A DNA stretch of 47,735 bases from Natrialba hulunbeirensis JCM 10989 (GCF_000337575.1 NZ_AOIM01000042.1:60505-108239), one strand, 5' to 3'. Shown: positions 26,124 through 35,684, counted from the first letter of the stretch. Translations and numbers: made by a program. The notes: generated by a model not told the origin, from the sequence alone.

Positions 26124-26663
26124 ATGGAGTTCGATGTTATACAGGGCGACATCGCCGCACAGTCCGCAGATGCACTCGTCAACGCCGCTGGAACCAGCCT
26201 CGAGATGGGCTCCGGCGTCGCTGGCGCGCTCCGCCGACGCGCCGGTGACGAACTCAACCACGAGGCAGTGGAGAAGGGACCCATCGACCTCGGCGAGGTG
26301 GCAGTGACGGACGCCTACGACCTGGACGCTGAGTACGTCATCCACGCCGCCGCGATGCCCCACTACGGAGACGGCGAGGCGACCGAGGAAAGCATCCGCG
26401 ACGCGACACAGAACGCGCTCCAGCGCGCGGACGAACTCGAGTGCGAGTCGCTCGTCCTGCCGGCGCTTGGCTGTGGTGTGGCGGGGTTCGAACTGGAGAC
26501 GGGAGCGTCGATTATCGGCGAGGAACTGGAGGCGTACGAGCCGGAGACGCTCGACGACGTTCGGTTCATCGCGTACAGCGACGAGGAATACGATGCGATT
26601 CGGGCAGCGGCAGGGAAGGCGGAGCAGTCGGAGATGATCGAAGAGGGTGAGGCAGACCGGTAA
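26124..26663 (+). CDS. Macrodomain protein (ADP-ribose binding)
   Basis: 179 residues making one macrodomain: the opening FDVIQGDIAAQSADALVNAAG binds adenosine and the ribose loop is in the Gly-rich GSGVAGALRRRAGDEL. The catalytic-type loop is present as LPALGCGVAGFELE. Macrodomains of this type remove or read ADP-ribose (or O-acetyl-ADP-ribose). The substrate is not visible from sequence. The gene stands alone, convergent with purM. Confidence 0.92.
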   Translation: MEFDVIQGDIAAQSADALVNAAGTSLEMGSGVAGALRRRAGDELNHEAVEKGPIDLGEVAVTDAYDLDAEYVIHAAAMPHYGDGEATEESIRDATQNALQRADELECESLVLPALGCGVAGFELETGASIIGEELEAYEPETLDDVRFIAYSDEEYDAIRAAAGKAEQSEMIEEGEADR

Positions 26664-26690
26664 AAGAGCCGAATCGACAGCTCAACAGAA

Positions 26691-27692
26691 TCAGGCCAGC
26701 GACAACCCGCGAATCTCGACCGACTCACCTTCCTCGACACGACCGATGAGGTGGCCGTCCGTCTCGGCGACGAGCGCCTCAGCCCGTTCCTCAGAGAGCG
26801 CAACGACGAAGCCAGTGCCCATGTTGAACGTCCGGTGCATCTCCTCGTCGGTTACGTTGCCCTCCTGCTGGACGAACTCGAAAATCGGCTGTGCCGGAAG
26901 CGGATCGTCGACGACGTACTTCCGATCACCCATCCGCAGCAGGTTCGTCCAGCCCCCGCCGGTCACGTGGGCCGCGGCGTGGACGCCGTGTTCGTGCATG
27001 GACTCGAGTAGGTCGGTGTAGATGCGGGTCGGGCGAAGGAGTTCCTCGCCGATGGTTCGGTCAGTGTCGTGGGGGAACGGGTCGTCGTAGTTGTGGTTCC
27101 GGGTGACGGCTTCGCGGGCGAGCGTGAGTCCGTTCGAGTGGATGCCGTTCGAGGCGAAGCCGACGAGTGCGTCCCCGACCTGTGCGTCGCCGTCGAACAC
27201 GTCGTCCTTGTCGGCGAGGCCGACACAGGTTCCCGCGAGGTCGAATCCCTCGACCACGTCGGGCATGACGGCGGTTTCGCCGCCGAGCATGGTGAGGTCG
27301 GCCTGTTCGAGGCCGACGGCGAGTCCCTCGCCGATCTCGTTGGTGAGCGTCTCGTCGGGGTCGTCGATCGCGAGGTAGTCGACGAAGCCGACGGGGGTGA
27401 CGCCGGCGGCGACGAGGTCGTTGACGTTCATCGCGATGCAGTCGATGCCGATCGAGGAGGCGTCGTCGACGGCTTCGGCGACGAGGAGCTTCGTGCCGAC
27501 GCCGTCGGTAGCGAGTGCGAGATAGCGGTCGCCGATGTCGAGGAGGCCGGCGTACTCGGTCGTGAGGTCGCTGCCAAACGCTTCCAGCAGGGCGGCGGTC
27601 GCGTCCTCGCTGGCCTCGATGTCGACGCCGGTCTCGGCGTAGGTGAGTTGTTCCGCGTCGTCGCTGCTCCCGTCGTCCGCAGGCGCTGTCAT
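26691..27692 (-). CDS. purM: Phosphoribosylformylglycinamidine cyclo-ligase (AIR synthetase)
   Basis: 333 residues from the ATG at 27692 (MTAPADD). It closes the imidazole ring of AIR in purine synthesis. Clear PurM features are YAETGVDIEASEDA near the start, the ATP/Mg segments ATDGVGTKLL and NVNDLVAAGVTPVGFVDYLA, GGETAVMPD, and ASNGIHSNGLTLAR. Length is normal. It stands 78 nt downstream of the site-2 protease gene on the same strand; the link is probably chance. Confidence 0.96.
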   Translation of the reverse strand: MTAPADDGSSDDAEQLTYAETGVDIEASEDATAALLEAFGSDLTTEYAGLLDIGDRYLALATDGVGTKLLVAEAVDDASSIGIDCIAMNVNDLVAAGVTPVGFVDYLAIDDPDETLTNEIGEGLAVGLEQADLTMLGGETAVMPDVVEGFDLAGTCVGLADKDDVFDGDAQVGDALVGFASNGIHSNGLTLAREAVTRNHNYDDPFPHDTDRTIGEELLRPTRIYTDLLESMHEHGVHAAAHVTGGGWTNLLRMGDRKYVVDDPLPAQPIFEFVQQEGNVTDEEMHRTFNMGTGFVVALSEERAEALVAETDGHLIGRVEEGESVEIRGLSLA

Positions 27693-27770
27693 GTGGGAAC
27701 GACCGCGCGGGGTGAGCAAAAGGTCACCGGTCCGTCGAGAGCGGGGACGAGAGTCGACGCTGCTCGTCGG

Positions 27771-28400
27771 TCAGAACAACCCGACGAACAACACGACGTA
27801 GCCTGCGAGCAGAACACTCGGCACAAAGACGAGCGCGAAGACGCCCTTGTGCCAGTCGTAGACCGACTTGCCGTCGAGCGGCCCGAACGGGATCATGTTG
27901 AACGCGGCCAGGAAGAGGTTGATCCAGACGCCCATCTGGCCGATCACGCCGAGAATCCCGGGGAACAGCATGAGCGGGAGGAACATGAGCGCGAGCAGGT
28001 GGTTGGTGATCGGGCCGGCCAGCGCGATCATCGCGTTCTCCCGTTTGGTGATGCGCCCGCGGTGGTAGACGGCTCCCGGCGCGGCGAAGATGAAGCCAAT
28101 CAGGGCGCTCATAATCGCCAGGAAGAGCATCTGGTAGTCTGCACGGAACTCGGCGAGCTGTCCGTACTCGATCGCGACCACCTTGTGCGCCAGTTCGTGC
28201 AGGAGGAAGGCAACGCCGACGGTGACGAAACACAGCCCGACCATCAGCGCGAAGTAGCTCACAGAGAGCTCGAACCGGTGAATCGGCGCGAACAACAGTG
28301 CGAAGGCGACGCTCAGCGTCAGCCAGGCGATCGCGAGATCGAACAGTTCCTTGTCGCTAAAGGACAGGGAGGGCTCGGGATGGTGGGTTCGGACGCTCAC
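27771..28400 (-). CDS. Site-2-type (M50) membrane zinc protease
   Basis: 209 residues with about six membrane segments. The zinc motif HELAHK lies in FLLHELAHKVVAIEYG and the second motif is NMIPFGPLDG, where the Asp is the third ligand. Such enzymes cut within transmembrane helices. The start is a GTG at 28400 that overlaps the TraB gene's stop (GTGA), so translation is coupled and TraB is a likely partner or substrate guide. No PDZ or CBS domain is present. Confidence 0.9.
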   Translation of the reverse strand: MSVRTHHPEPSLSFSDKELFDLAIAWLTLSVAFALLFAPIHRFELSVSYFALMVGLCFVTVGVAFLLHELAHKVVAIEYGQLAEFRADYQMLFLAIMSALIGFIFAAPGAVYHRGRITKRENAMIALAGPITNHLLALMFLPLMLFPGILGVIGQMGVWINLFLAAFNMIPFGPLDGKSVYDWHKGVFALVFVPSVLLAGYVVLFVGLF

Positions 28401-30202
28401 GAAAGGGCCTCCAGGATCAGCTCGAGACTGTTTTCGGCACCCTGGAACAGCTCACCCATCAACGCATCGACGCCACCGAACTCGGGGCCCGCAAGCCACG
28501 GCAGGACGATCAGCGGGAACAACACGGTCGCGATCAGGCTCCCGATGTTCGTCAACGCGACGATCATGATGAGTCGGAACAGCGGCACGTTGAACATGTC
28601 CTCGAGTGCGTCGCTGATCGGGCGCTCGGTGTCGCCGGCGATCTCGTTCAGCGTCTGGATGTCACGGACGTTGACCGGGCGGTGTCTGAGCTCGACGTAG
28701 CCGGCGAACCAGCCGGGTGCGAGCAGCGGATTGATGCTCGTCAGCCAGGCGACCGCACCGCCGACGCCAGCGCTGGTCCAGCGTGCGCCGGCGAGTCGCG
28801 CCAGCGTAAACGCGAAGATGCCGTTAAAGAGGAACCAGGCGGCAAACAGCTGTAACAGGAAGGTGTTCTGGACGCCGGCCATGATCAGCAGGAAGAAGAA
28901 ACCGAAAAAGCCGATCATGATAAGATAGCCGAACACCTTCAGCGGCGAGAAGCGCCGACTCGAGGCGGTGCCCGTCAGCGACTCCATCTGGGGGAGTTCC
29001 GAGGGGTTCTCGAGATACCGTTCGATGCCGGCTTTGTGGCCGGCACCGACGACAGCCACGACGTCGTAGCCGTGTTTGCGCAGTTCGTGGAGGTTGTGTG
29101 CGATGTAGGCGTCGCGTTCGTCGATCAGTGCGTTCGCACCGCGCGGACTGAAGCGACGGAACTCCTCCATCATCGCGGCGACGACGTCACCGTCGGTCAT
29201 CTCCTCGATGTCGACCTCCTCGATATCCTCGACGTCGCCGCCGAGCGAGTCGAGGACGACGCCGAGAATTGCGCCGATGGCGACGCCGACACCGAGTCCG
29301 GCGAGCATGCCAACACCGCCGCGGATCGAGTAGATGCCGGCGTTTTCGAACGTCGCGGCGGAGGCGGGTCCGACGAACGTCTCGGTTGCGACGAGCGCGA
29401 GCGCTCCGACGATTCCGACGCCGATTCCGGCGAGGACGCTGGCCGAAAAGCCGTTTAGCAGGTCGCCACCGTAGCGGTCTGCGGCCTGAATAGACGGGAT
29501 GAACAGCAGTCCGATGAACGCTCCGGCGGCGGCTCCGAGTCCGACCGCGCCGACATACTGGAGCGTCGCGGTCTGGCTGACGCCGAGCAAGAAGAGGTCG
29601 CCGTATCCGAGGAAGGGGGCAAGAAATGCAGCGAAGACGAATCCGAGGACGAGCCCGGCGACGGCACCGAAGGTGAGGCCGATCGTTCGGGGGTCAGTGA
29701 TTCCGAGGGCGAGCCCGCCGACCATCTTGAGCTTCTCTGAGAACGAGAGGCGACTCCAGAAGCGCTGAATCGTTATCTGAATGTCACGGTCGACCAGCGA
29801 GACGCCGCTGCCGTTTCGTTCGGCGGCCTCGATTGCGGCGCGCATGTCGGCACCGGGTTCGATATCGAACTGATCGCCGAGTCGCGACTGGACGTACGAG
29901 AGCATCCAGTAGGCCAGAAACTGAAAGACGGTGTTACCGGAGAGGAGATCCTTCGCTTCGATGTCGTCGGGCGTCCCGCCCTGCATCTGGCGGTATCGGC
30001 CTTCGTCGAGTTCGACGGCAACCACGTCGGGCTGTTCCCGATCAACGGTTTCGTGAACGTCGTCGACGCTCGCCTGGGAGACGTGAGCCGTCCCGAGGAC
30101 GTGAACGGAGCCGTCTTCGTCCCCCTCGGGATCCGGGTCTGCAGCCGTCTCCGTGACGGGATCGGGGGGTTCCGGCACGTCGGCGTCGCCTGCATCACTC
30201 AT
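28397..30202 (-). CDS. TraB-family membrane protein
   Basis: About 601 residues from the ATG at 30202 (MSDAGDAD); the open frame upstream is shadow. The N-terminal TraB/TIKI-like domain (about 30-150) carries the family motif VHVLGTAHVSQASV, VVAVELDEGRY and ERNGSGVSLVDRDIQ. A later soluble part (ALIDERDAYIAHNLHELRKHGYDVVAVVGAGH) completes the fold and is preceded and followed by several membrane segments. Bacterial TraB shuts down peptide pheromone; related TIKI proteins are metalloproteases. The role in archaea is unknown. It overlaps the site-2 protease gene, so a joint role in membrane peptide processing is a fair guess. Confidence 0.9.
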   Translation of the reverse strand: MSDAGDADVPEPPDPVTETAADPDPEGDEDGSVHVLGTAHVSQASVDDVHETVDREQPDVVAVELDEGRYRQMQGGTPDDIEAKDLLSGNTVFQFLAYWMLSYVQSRLGDQFDIEPGADMRAAIEAAERNGSGVSLVDRDIQITIQRFWSRLSFSEKLKMVGGLALGITDPRTIGLTFGAVAGLVLGFVFAAFLAPFLGYGDLFLLGVSQTATLQYVGAVGLGAAAGAFIGLLFIPSIQAADRYGGDLLNGFSASVLAGIGVGIVGALALVATETFVGPASAATFENAGIYSIRGGVGMLAGLGVGVAIGAILGVVLDSLGGDVEDIEEVDIEEMTDGDVVAAMMEEFRRFSPRGANALIDERDAYIAHNLHELRKHGYDVVAVVGAGHKAGIERYLENPSELPQMESLTGTASSRRFSPLKVFGYLIMIGFFGFFFLLIMAGVQNTFLLQLFAAWFLFNGIFAFTLARLAGARWTSAGVGGAVAWLTSINPLLAPGWFAGYVELRHRPVNVRDIQTLNEIAGDTERPISDALEDMFNVPLFRLIMIVALTNIGSLIATVLFPLIVLPWLAGPEFGGVDALMGELFQGAENSLELILEALS

Positions 30203-30390
30203 TACCGGGTGTAACTCGGCCGCGACTTTTACCAGTATCGAACTGCGTGGTGGTAGCGAGTCACAGCGAGCCCCCGTCCAGAGCATCGGGCTCGCAGGAT
30301 CGGTACGCCAGCTAACAGCATGGCTGAAACCACCACACACAGGCCCCGACGACGGCAAGACTGATTGCGCTCGTACGGAAAGAACGGGCA

Positions 30391-30831
30391 ATGACTGACC
30401 TCATGGAAACCCTCGTCGAGAATCGGGAGATGGTCCAGCCGAATCACGCCAACATGCTCGACTCGGCCCACGGTGGCAACGTGATGAAGTGGATGGACGA
30501 AGTCGGCGCAATGTCGGCAATGCGCTTCTCTGGGGAAACCTGTGTGACGGCTCGCGTCAACCAGATGAACTTCGAGCGCCCGATCTCCGTCGGCGATACG
30601 GCCTATATTACGGCCTACGTCTACGATTCCGGCGAATCCAGCGTCCGCGTTCGACTCGTCACCGAGCGAGAGGACCTCCGAACGCGCGAACGTGAGAAGA
30701 CGACCGAATCCTACTTCGTCTACGTCGCAATCGACGAGAACAACAAACCGACGAGCGTTCCCGAACTCACCGTCAGCACCGACGAGGGCGAACGACTCCG
30801 GAAAAAGGCACTCGACGGCGAGCGCGACTGA
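30391..30831 (+). CDS. Acyl-CoA thioesterase (hotdog fold, YciA/BACH type)
   Basis: 146 residues. The hotdog fold is clear in MVQPNHANMLDSAHGGNVMKW (in part), where the Asn/Asp/Gly cluster is the catalytic loop, then the SMRF..VTARVNQMNFERPI strand pair and a long C-terminal helix region. It hydrolyses acyl-CoA to free acid and CoA. Chain-length preference is not visible. It stands alone between divergent TraB and the convergent S66 gene. Confidence 0.9.
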   Translation: MTDLMETLVENREMVQPNHANMLDSAHGGNVMKWMDEVGAMSAMRFSGETCVTARVNQMNFERPISVGDTAYITAYVYDSGESSVRVRLVTEREDLRTREREKTTESYFVYVAIDENNKPTSVPELTVSTDEGERLRKKALDGERD

Positions 30832-30838
30832 GAGGCTC

Positions 30839-31927
30839 TCAACCCTCTTCGAACCGAACTGTCTCTTCCTGCGGATCAATCTCGACCCAGCCACCGATCG
30901 GAATTGGCGTCGTCGGCCACGTATGTCCGAAGTCGACGTTGGTGACGACCGGTGCATCCGGATTGTACCGCGCGAACACGTCCTCGATCACCTGCCGCTG
31001 CTGGTGGCGATAGGCCTCGCGTTCGTCGGCCGGCCGGTCCTCGAGATGCGTCCGTGCCGGCGGCCGTCCGACGAGCACGCCAGCAAAGCGCTCGAGTACC
31101 CCGCGCTCGCCAAGCGCCCGAAGGACGCCCGCGACCCACTCGGCGTCCGGCAGTTCCTCGGACGTCTCGAGTGCGAGCACGGTGCCATCGAGGGCAGACT
31201 CGTTTGGGAGGTACCGATCGACGATGAACTGCTGGTCGAGGATTTCGAGACAGCCACCCCAGAGGCGTCCCGAGACGGGATCGTCGCCACCGTCCCACTG
31301 CCAGCCCGGATTGGGTTCGGTTCCGCGGGGGTCCTCGAGTTGGGCCGGCGTCGCCCAGTCACCGGGTTCGTCCGTGAATTCAGTGGCAGGACGGAGCGCG
31401 CCGAGCGAGTCCGCAAAGAACGCGCGTTCGGTGAACTCGATCGTGTGTTCGAACATGCGCTCGTCCATCGCGAGTTCGGTCATCAGGCACGGACCGTAGT
31501 AGGTGACGATGCCGAGATTCCACAGGTAGAGCGCGAGATTCGTGTTGTCGCTGTAGCCGTAGAAGCGGGTCGGATTCGCCCGGAGCACGTCCGGATCGAG
31601 GTGTTTCAGCACCCGGATCTGATCGTTGCCGCCGATGACGGCGATAACACCCGTTATTTCGGGATCTTCGAACGCGTCCATCACGTCCTGCGCCCGCTGT
31701 TCGGGATTCTCGAGCAGATACTCGGCGTCGCGTGTCGCCGTCGGATACTCGACGGGTTCGAGTTCGAACACCTCGCGCAGGCGCTCAAGTCCAAGGTCGT
31801 ACACTTCGCCGAAATCGGTGCGCCGGTTCGACGCCGGTGCGATAACTGCGATTCGATCGCCGCACTCGAGTGGTGGCGGCGTGACGAACGTCTCCGGCCG
31901 TCCGTTCTGTTCCGTTTCCGAGTCCAT
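30839..31927 (-). CDS. S66-family serine peptidase (LD-carboxypeptidase / MccF-like)
   Basis: About 362 residues from the ATG at 31927 (MDSETEQ). The S66 fold shows the opening LECGDRIAVIAPASNR, the nucleophile loop FYGYSDNTNLA, and, near the end, the His of DFGHTWPTTPIPIG; LWGGCLEILDQ is also typical. Bacterial relatives cleave LD bonds in peptidoglycan or inactivate microcin C (MccF). Haloarchaea lack murein, so a detoxifying (peptidyl-adenylate) or other amidase role is more likely, by inference. Confidence 0.88.
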   Translation of the reverse strand: MDSETEQNGRPETFVTPPPLECGDRIAVIAPASNRRTDFGEVYDLGLERLREVFELEPVEYPTATRDAEYLLENPEQRAQDVMDAFEDPEITGVIAVIGGNDQIRVLKHLDPDVLRANPTRFYGYSDNTNLALYLWNLGIVTYYGPCLMTELAMDERMFEHTIEFTERAFFADSLGALRPATEFTDEPGDWATPAQLEDPRGTEPNPGWQWDGGDDPVSGRLWGGCLEILDQQFIVDRYLPNESALDGTVLALETSEELPDAEWVAGVLRALGERGVLERFAGVLVGRPPARTHLEDRPADEREAYRHQQRQVIEDVFARYNPDAPVVTNVDFGHTWPTTPIPIGGWVEIDPQEETVRFEEG

Positions 31928-32075
31928 ACCGCTTGCCTGACTGTCAGGTCGCAAAACTCTTTCCCAGGTGTGAGACACGCTGGTTCATGCAGTGCTCGCC
32001 GTTTCCTGTTCTCGCACAGTGCGCACCACACAGCGAGGCCAGCGGTCTCAGAGAAGCGCCCTCAAAACAGCGGCC

Positions 32076-32861
32076 TCAGAGCAGGGACTCGACGTCGCCG
32101 AGGGACTCGAGTACGTGGTCCGGCGCGAGATCACCCGTTGCCTCCTCGATATCGGCCCGATCCGTCACCCCCGTCAGCACTGCAGCGGTCGTCATGCCAG
32201 CCCGGTTCCCGAGTACGATGTCCGTATCGAGTCTGTCGCCGACGACGAGCGTTCGTCTGGGATCGCTCTCGAGTCGCTCGAGTGCAGTCTCCGCGGCGAC
32301 CGCGGAGGGCTTGCCGAGGATCGCATCGGGTTCGCGGCCGGCGACGGCCTCCATCGCGGCCAGGATCGAGCCCGAACCGGGCATCGAACCGCCGTCGACG
32401 GGAATCGTCACGTCAGGATCAGTGCCGTAGAACGGCGTCCCGTTCTCGAGTGCCTGCAAAGACTCCCACAACGTCCCGAAGGAGAACGACTTGTCGAACG
32501 AACCGAGTACAACGTCGGCGTCGTCAGGGTCCGTGGTGACGGTTATCCCTGCCGTTGTGAGAATGGACTCGAGTGCATCCGAGCCGACGAGATACACCGC
32601 TTCGTCGGGATGAGTGTTCGCGAGGTAGGAGGCAGAGAGAGTTGCGGACGTGAGGATTCTGGTCGGATCGACGCTGATGCCGTGCGGTTCGAGGCGGTCG
32701 CCGTAGTGGTCCGTTCCGGTCGTGGGGTTGTTCGAGACGAGGAGTCGATCACAGCCGGCGGACTCGAGGGCGCGAATGCCCTGGTCTGCGCCGGGGATGA
32801 GCGTCCCACCGCGAACGATCGTGCCGTCGACGTCGAGAATCGCGGCCTCGTAGTCGGTCAT
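32076..32861 (-). CDS. HAD-superfamily IIA phosphatase (NagD-like)
   Basis: 261 residues. HAD motif I ILDVDGTIVRGG contains the nucleophile Asp, motif II is in LLVSNNPTT, and the last motif is VVGDRLDTDIVLGNRAG. The long cap between them fits subclass IIA (NagD, phosphoglycolate or nitrophenyl phosphatases). It likely dephosphorylates a small sugar phosphate; the substrate is unknown. Confidence 0.92.
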   Translation of the reverse strand: MTDYEAAILDVDGTIVRGGTLIPGADQGIRALESAGCDRLLVSNNPTTGTDHYGDRLEPHGISVDPTRILTSATLSASYLANTHPDEAVYLVGSDALESILTTAGITVTTDPDDADVVLGSFDKSFSFGTLWESLQALENGTPFYGTDPDVTIPVDGGSMPGSGSILAAMEAVAGREPDAILGKPSAVAAETALERLESDPRRTLVVGDRLDTDIVLGNRAGMTTAAVLTGVTDRADIEEATGDLAPDHVLESLGDVESLL

Positions 32862-32954
32862 CTAGCGAAGAGAGGGGCGAAGCGTGGTTCAGTGTTTGGA
32901 TCAGGGAGAGAAGATGGGGGACACACCGGGAGCCGCTGGCAGTGGGTCAGCCGA

Positions 32955-33365
32955 CTACGAGCGCTCGAGCGAGAGTTCGGAGGTGTCGACGTCCGCTTCG
33001 TCGGCGCGTTCGTTGGCGTCGATCAGCTGGTCGAGTTGGCGTTCGAACTCGGCTTCGGTGAGGTCGCCGGCGGCGTAGCGTCGCTGGAGTGTCGTTACCG
33101 GATCCGTCTCGGCCTCGTCTGCTGCAGTTGCTGTTGCTGTGTCGCGTTCGGCGGCTTCCTGCTCGCGTTTGCGCTCTTTCTCTTTCGAGCGCTCCATGAG
33201 GTACCAGACGAGTACGACGCTGAGCACGAGCAGCGCCGTGATGGCGAGCGCGTACAGCGGCCCGGCGAACAGCAGCGCGGCGATGATGATGATGTCGGCC
33301 AGCACGAACTTGATCGCGAAGATTTCGGTGAGGCTGTAGTCCCGTCCCCCGTCGTCGCTGCCCAT
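32955..33365 (-). CDS. Membrane protein with SHOCT domain
   Basis: 136 residues. Two membrane segments (about 14-34 and 38-57), then a charged linker (MERSKEKERKREQEAAERD) and a SHOCT motif (DPVTTLQRRYAAGDLTEAEF), the second SHOCT protein in this window. No neighbour reveals its function. It lies 93 nt downstream of the HAD phosphatase start region and on the same strand. Confidence 0.82.
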   Translation of the reverse strand: MGSDDGGRDYSLTEIFAIKFVLADIIIIAALLFAGPLYALAITALLVLSVVLVWYLMERSKEKERKREQEAAERDTATATAADEAETDPVTTLQRRYAAGDLTEAEFERQLDQLIDANERADEADVDTSELSLERS

Positions 33366-33556
33366 ATTCGTGTGTCCGTGTCGGCCGGAATAACTGTACG
33401 GGTACGACTGCGCTGAGCCGGAACGCCACCGCGCCGGTCCACAATCCCACTGCGATGCGCCGGAACCCGACTGCGACGCGCCGAACAGCCACCGCGAACG
33501 TCGTCACCCACCGTACGACCGATGGTATTTACCCGTCAGCGACCCGAGCATCTCCC

Positions 33557-34027
33557 ATGACACTCGAGGTCGACACGCCAGCACCGCCGACGCTCGACTT
33601 CGTCGATCCGAACGAGTACGAGGATGCGACGATCAGTGCGAGCGGTACGGAAGAGATCGATTATCGCCGGGAGGAGTTACAGGAGTTCCTCGAAACCGGT
33701 GCGTGGGAGGAAGCCTTCGAGGAGTGGCGGGTCGACACCGACCTCGACGAGCGCGAGTTCAGTATCGCGCGCGACCTCGATCTCTTCGCCGATTTTGATT
33801 TCTTCTGGGACGACTTTGCGGACCGTGTGGGGTATCACGCCCCCGGAATCCCGGAAGACTGGCAGGCGCGGGAGTACCATCCCAAACTCGATACGTGGGG
33901 GACGGTCTCGGCGATCAACGCCGAACTGACGGAGTTCGGCCAGATCGTCTCGGTGATTCTAAAAGAGGAGTACATCGACTGGGAAGCGGAGTACGAGCCG
34001 CCGGAGGATCTGCCGGACTTCGACTGA
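33557..34027 (+). CDS. Conserved acidic haloarchaeal hypothetical protein
   Basis: 156 residues from the ATG at 33557 (MTLEVDT). Very acidic and rich in Trp, Phe and Glu/Asp (DLDLFADFDFFWDDFADRVG; YIDWEAEYEPPEDLPDFD). The composition and lack of low complexity point to a real folded protein. No family recognised. A TATA-like ggtatttac (about 33524-33532) lies 25-30 nt upstream. Codons upstream of 33557 in the same frame are Arg/Thr-rich shadow. Confidence 0.75.
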   Translation: MTLEVDTPAPPTLDFVDPNEYEDATISASGTEEIDYRREELQEFLETGAWEEAFEEWRVDTDLDEREFSIARDLDLFADFDFFWDDFADRVGYHAPGIPEDWQAREYHPKLDTWGTVSAINAELTEFGQIVSVILKEEYIDWEAEYEPPEDLPDFD

Positions 34028-34053
34028 GAGGAGAGGAGTCGGCACAACCCGTC

Positions 34054-34233
34054 CTAGCCTGCCCACTCACCGACCACGTCGTCGCTGATATTCTCGCGCC
34101 AGAACTCGAACTCCGCCTCACAGGTCGCGCTCTCGTGGATGTGGTCGACGAACCCAGCGCCGGGAGAGGCGAGTTCGTCGCCGCAGAACGGACACGCGAT
34201 GGGATCGGTCCAATCGGTCGTGGTCACTGCCAT
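34054..34233 (-). CDS. Small zinc-finger protein
   Basis: 59 residues from the ATG at 34233. A CPFCG motif (residues ~14-18) plus HIHES..C form a compact zinc-finger-like site (Cys2, His, Cys), then FWRENISDDVVGEWAG, the end shared by a family of short haloarchaeal zinc proteins. Function unknown. A TATA-like ttttatatg on the minus strand (about 34257-34265) lies 25 nt upstream. Confidence 0.78.
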   Translation of the reverse strand: MAVTTTDWTDPIACPFCGDELASPGAGFVDHIHESATCEAEFEFWRENISDDVVGEWAG

Positions 34234-34400
34234 GTGTGGCACTAAATATAATGAACTTTCATATAAAACCTGCCTGCTAGGGCATCAAACCGGTCGCAAG
34301 AATACTAGTCCCTTATACGGATTTGCCAAACTCGGTCCCGCTCGCTGCCGCGACCGGTGCATTCTCGTCGCCGGCCCGACCTACAGCGAGTACACACTGT

Positions 34401-35630
34401 ATGTCGGTCACGAAGCGGGTCCAGCAGGTCGCACACTTCGACGTGCTTCTGGTGACCGCTGGGATCTGGTTTCTGGCGAAGTTCCTGCGCTATGTCTTTC
34501 CGCCCCTCTTCGGCTCGTTTCAGGAGACCTACGCCGTCTCGAACGCCGCCCTCGGTGCTGCGTTCACCGGCTTCATGCTGGTCTACGCCGCGATGCAGTT
34601 TCCCTCCGGTATGCTCGCCGACCGCCTTGGCTCGGTCACCGTCATCACGGCTGGCGTCACCGTCGCCGCCGTCGCCGCGTTCGCGCTCGTCGTCGACTCG
34701 TCGTTCGCGGTGCTCGTGGTCGCCATGCTCGTCATGGGCGCGGGCACCGGCGCACACAAAACCGTCGCAGTCCGGTTGCTCGCCCACGCCTATCCTGCAC
34801 GGACGGGACGCGCACTCGGCATCCTCGACACGTTTGGAACCTTCGGCGGCGTCGTCGCCCCCTGGGCCGTCGTGCTCGCGGCAGGGATTCCGTTCGCGCT
34901 CGGCGCGAGTTGGCGCGTGATCTTCCTCACCGCCGGCGTCGTCGGCCTCGCGCTCGCCGTCCTGTTCTGGGTGCGTGTTCCACAGCGGGTCCCAACCGAG
35001 ACGGAGGGCGATGGAACCAGCGGCGTCGACCTCGACGAACTCCGCCGGTACGCCGCGCTCTTTCGGGAGTGGCGGTTTTCGGCGTTCGCGCTTCTGACCG
35101 TCCTGTTCGCGTTCACCTACAACGGGCTCGTCGCGTTCGCGCCGCTGTACCTCACCGACGAAGCCGGGCTCACGGCGGCGACCGCCAGCGTGCTCTACAG
35201 CGGACTCTTCCTCGCGAGTCTGGTACAGCTGGTCACCGGCGACCTGAGTGATCGAGTCGGTCGACTCCCCATCATCACCGCGACGCTCGGGCTCGCAGCC
35301 ATCTCGCTCGTCGTGTTCGTCTCGCTGACCGACATCGCCGGCCCGGTCGTGCTCGGCGTCGCTCTCATCGCAGCAGGCATCGGCTCCCACGGCTTTCGTC
35401 CCGTCAGGGGCGCGTACCTCATGTCCGCGATTCCTGACGATCTGGCCGCCGGCGGGCTCGGCGTCGTTCGCACGCTCCTGATGGGCGCAGGGGCAATCGC
35501 ACCCGCGATCATCGGCGCGATGTCCGAAACCGTTGGCTTCCGTCCCGCGTTCTGGCTACTCACCGCCGCCGTGTTCGGTGCGACGCTCCTCGCTTCCCTC
35601 CTCTGGGTTACCGACGAAGACGGAGCGTGA
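34401..35630 (+). CDS. Major-facilitator-superfamily transporter
   Basis: 409 residues from the ATG at 34401 (MSVTKRV); the codons upstream in frame lack MFS character. Twelve membrane helices are expected; the MFS loop 2-3 motif GMLADRLGSVTVITAG and the loop 8-9 copy GDLSDRVGRLPIITATLG are clear. The N- and C-halves show the usual Gly/Ala-rich faces. Substrate cannot be read. The gene stands alone. Confidence 0.92.
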   Translation: MSVTKRVQQVAHFDVLLVTAGIWFLAKFLRYVFPPLFGSFQETYAVSNAALGAAFTGFMLVYAAMQFPSGMLADRLGSVTVITAGVTVAAVAAFALVVDSSFAVLVVAMLVMGAGTGAHKTVAVRLLAHAYPARTGRALGILDTFGTFGGVVAPWAVVLAAGIPFALGASWRVIFLTAGVVGLALAVLFWVRVPQRVPTETEGDGTSGVDLDELRRYAALFREWRFSAFALLTVLFAFTYNGLVAFAPLYLTDEAGLTAATASVLYSGLFLASLVQLVTGDLSDRVGRLPIITATLGLAAISLVVFVSLTDIAGPVVLGVALIAAGIGSHGFRPVRGAYLMSAIPDDLAAGGLGVVRTLLMGAGAIAPAIIGAMSETVGFRPAFWLLTAAVFGATLLASLLWVTDEDGA

Positions 35631-35684
35631 TGGCCGTCACCACACCGTGGAAAGAGTTAACACACACCAGTTCGTAGGCCGACC

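Noticed and set aside
27069-28700. A 543-codon plus-strand frame
   Set aside because: Covers purM, the site-2 protease and the end of TraB antisense; those three show clear catalytic motifs, while this frame is a Glu/Arg/Asp/Val-rich shadow.
30692-32539. A 615-codon plus-strand frame
   Set aside because: Antisense to the S66 peptidase and HAD genes and switches composition along its length; no motif seen.
31992-33416. A 474-codon plus-strand frame
   Set aside because: Antisense to the HAD phosphatase and the SHOCT protein, both well supported.
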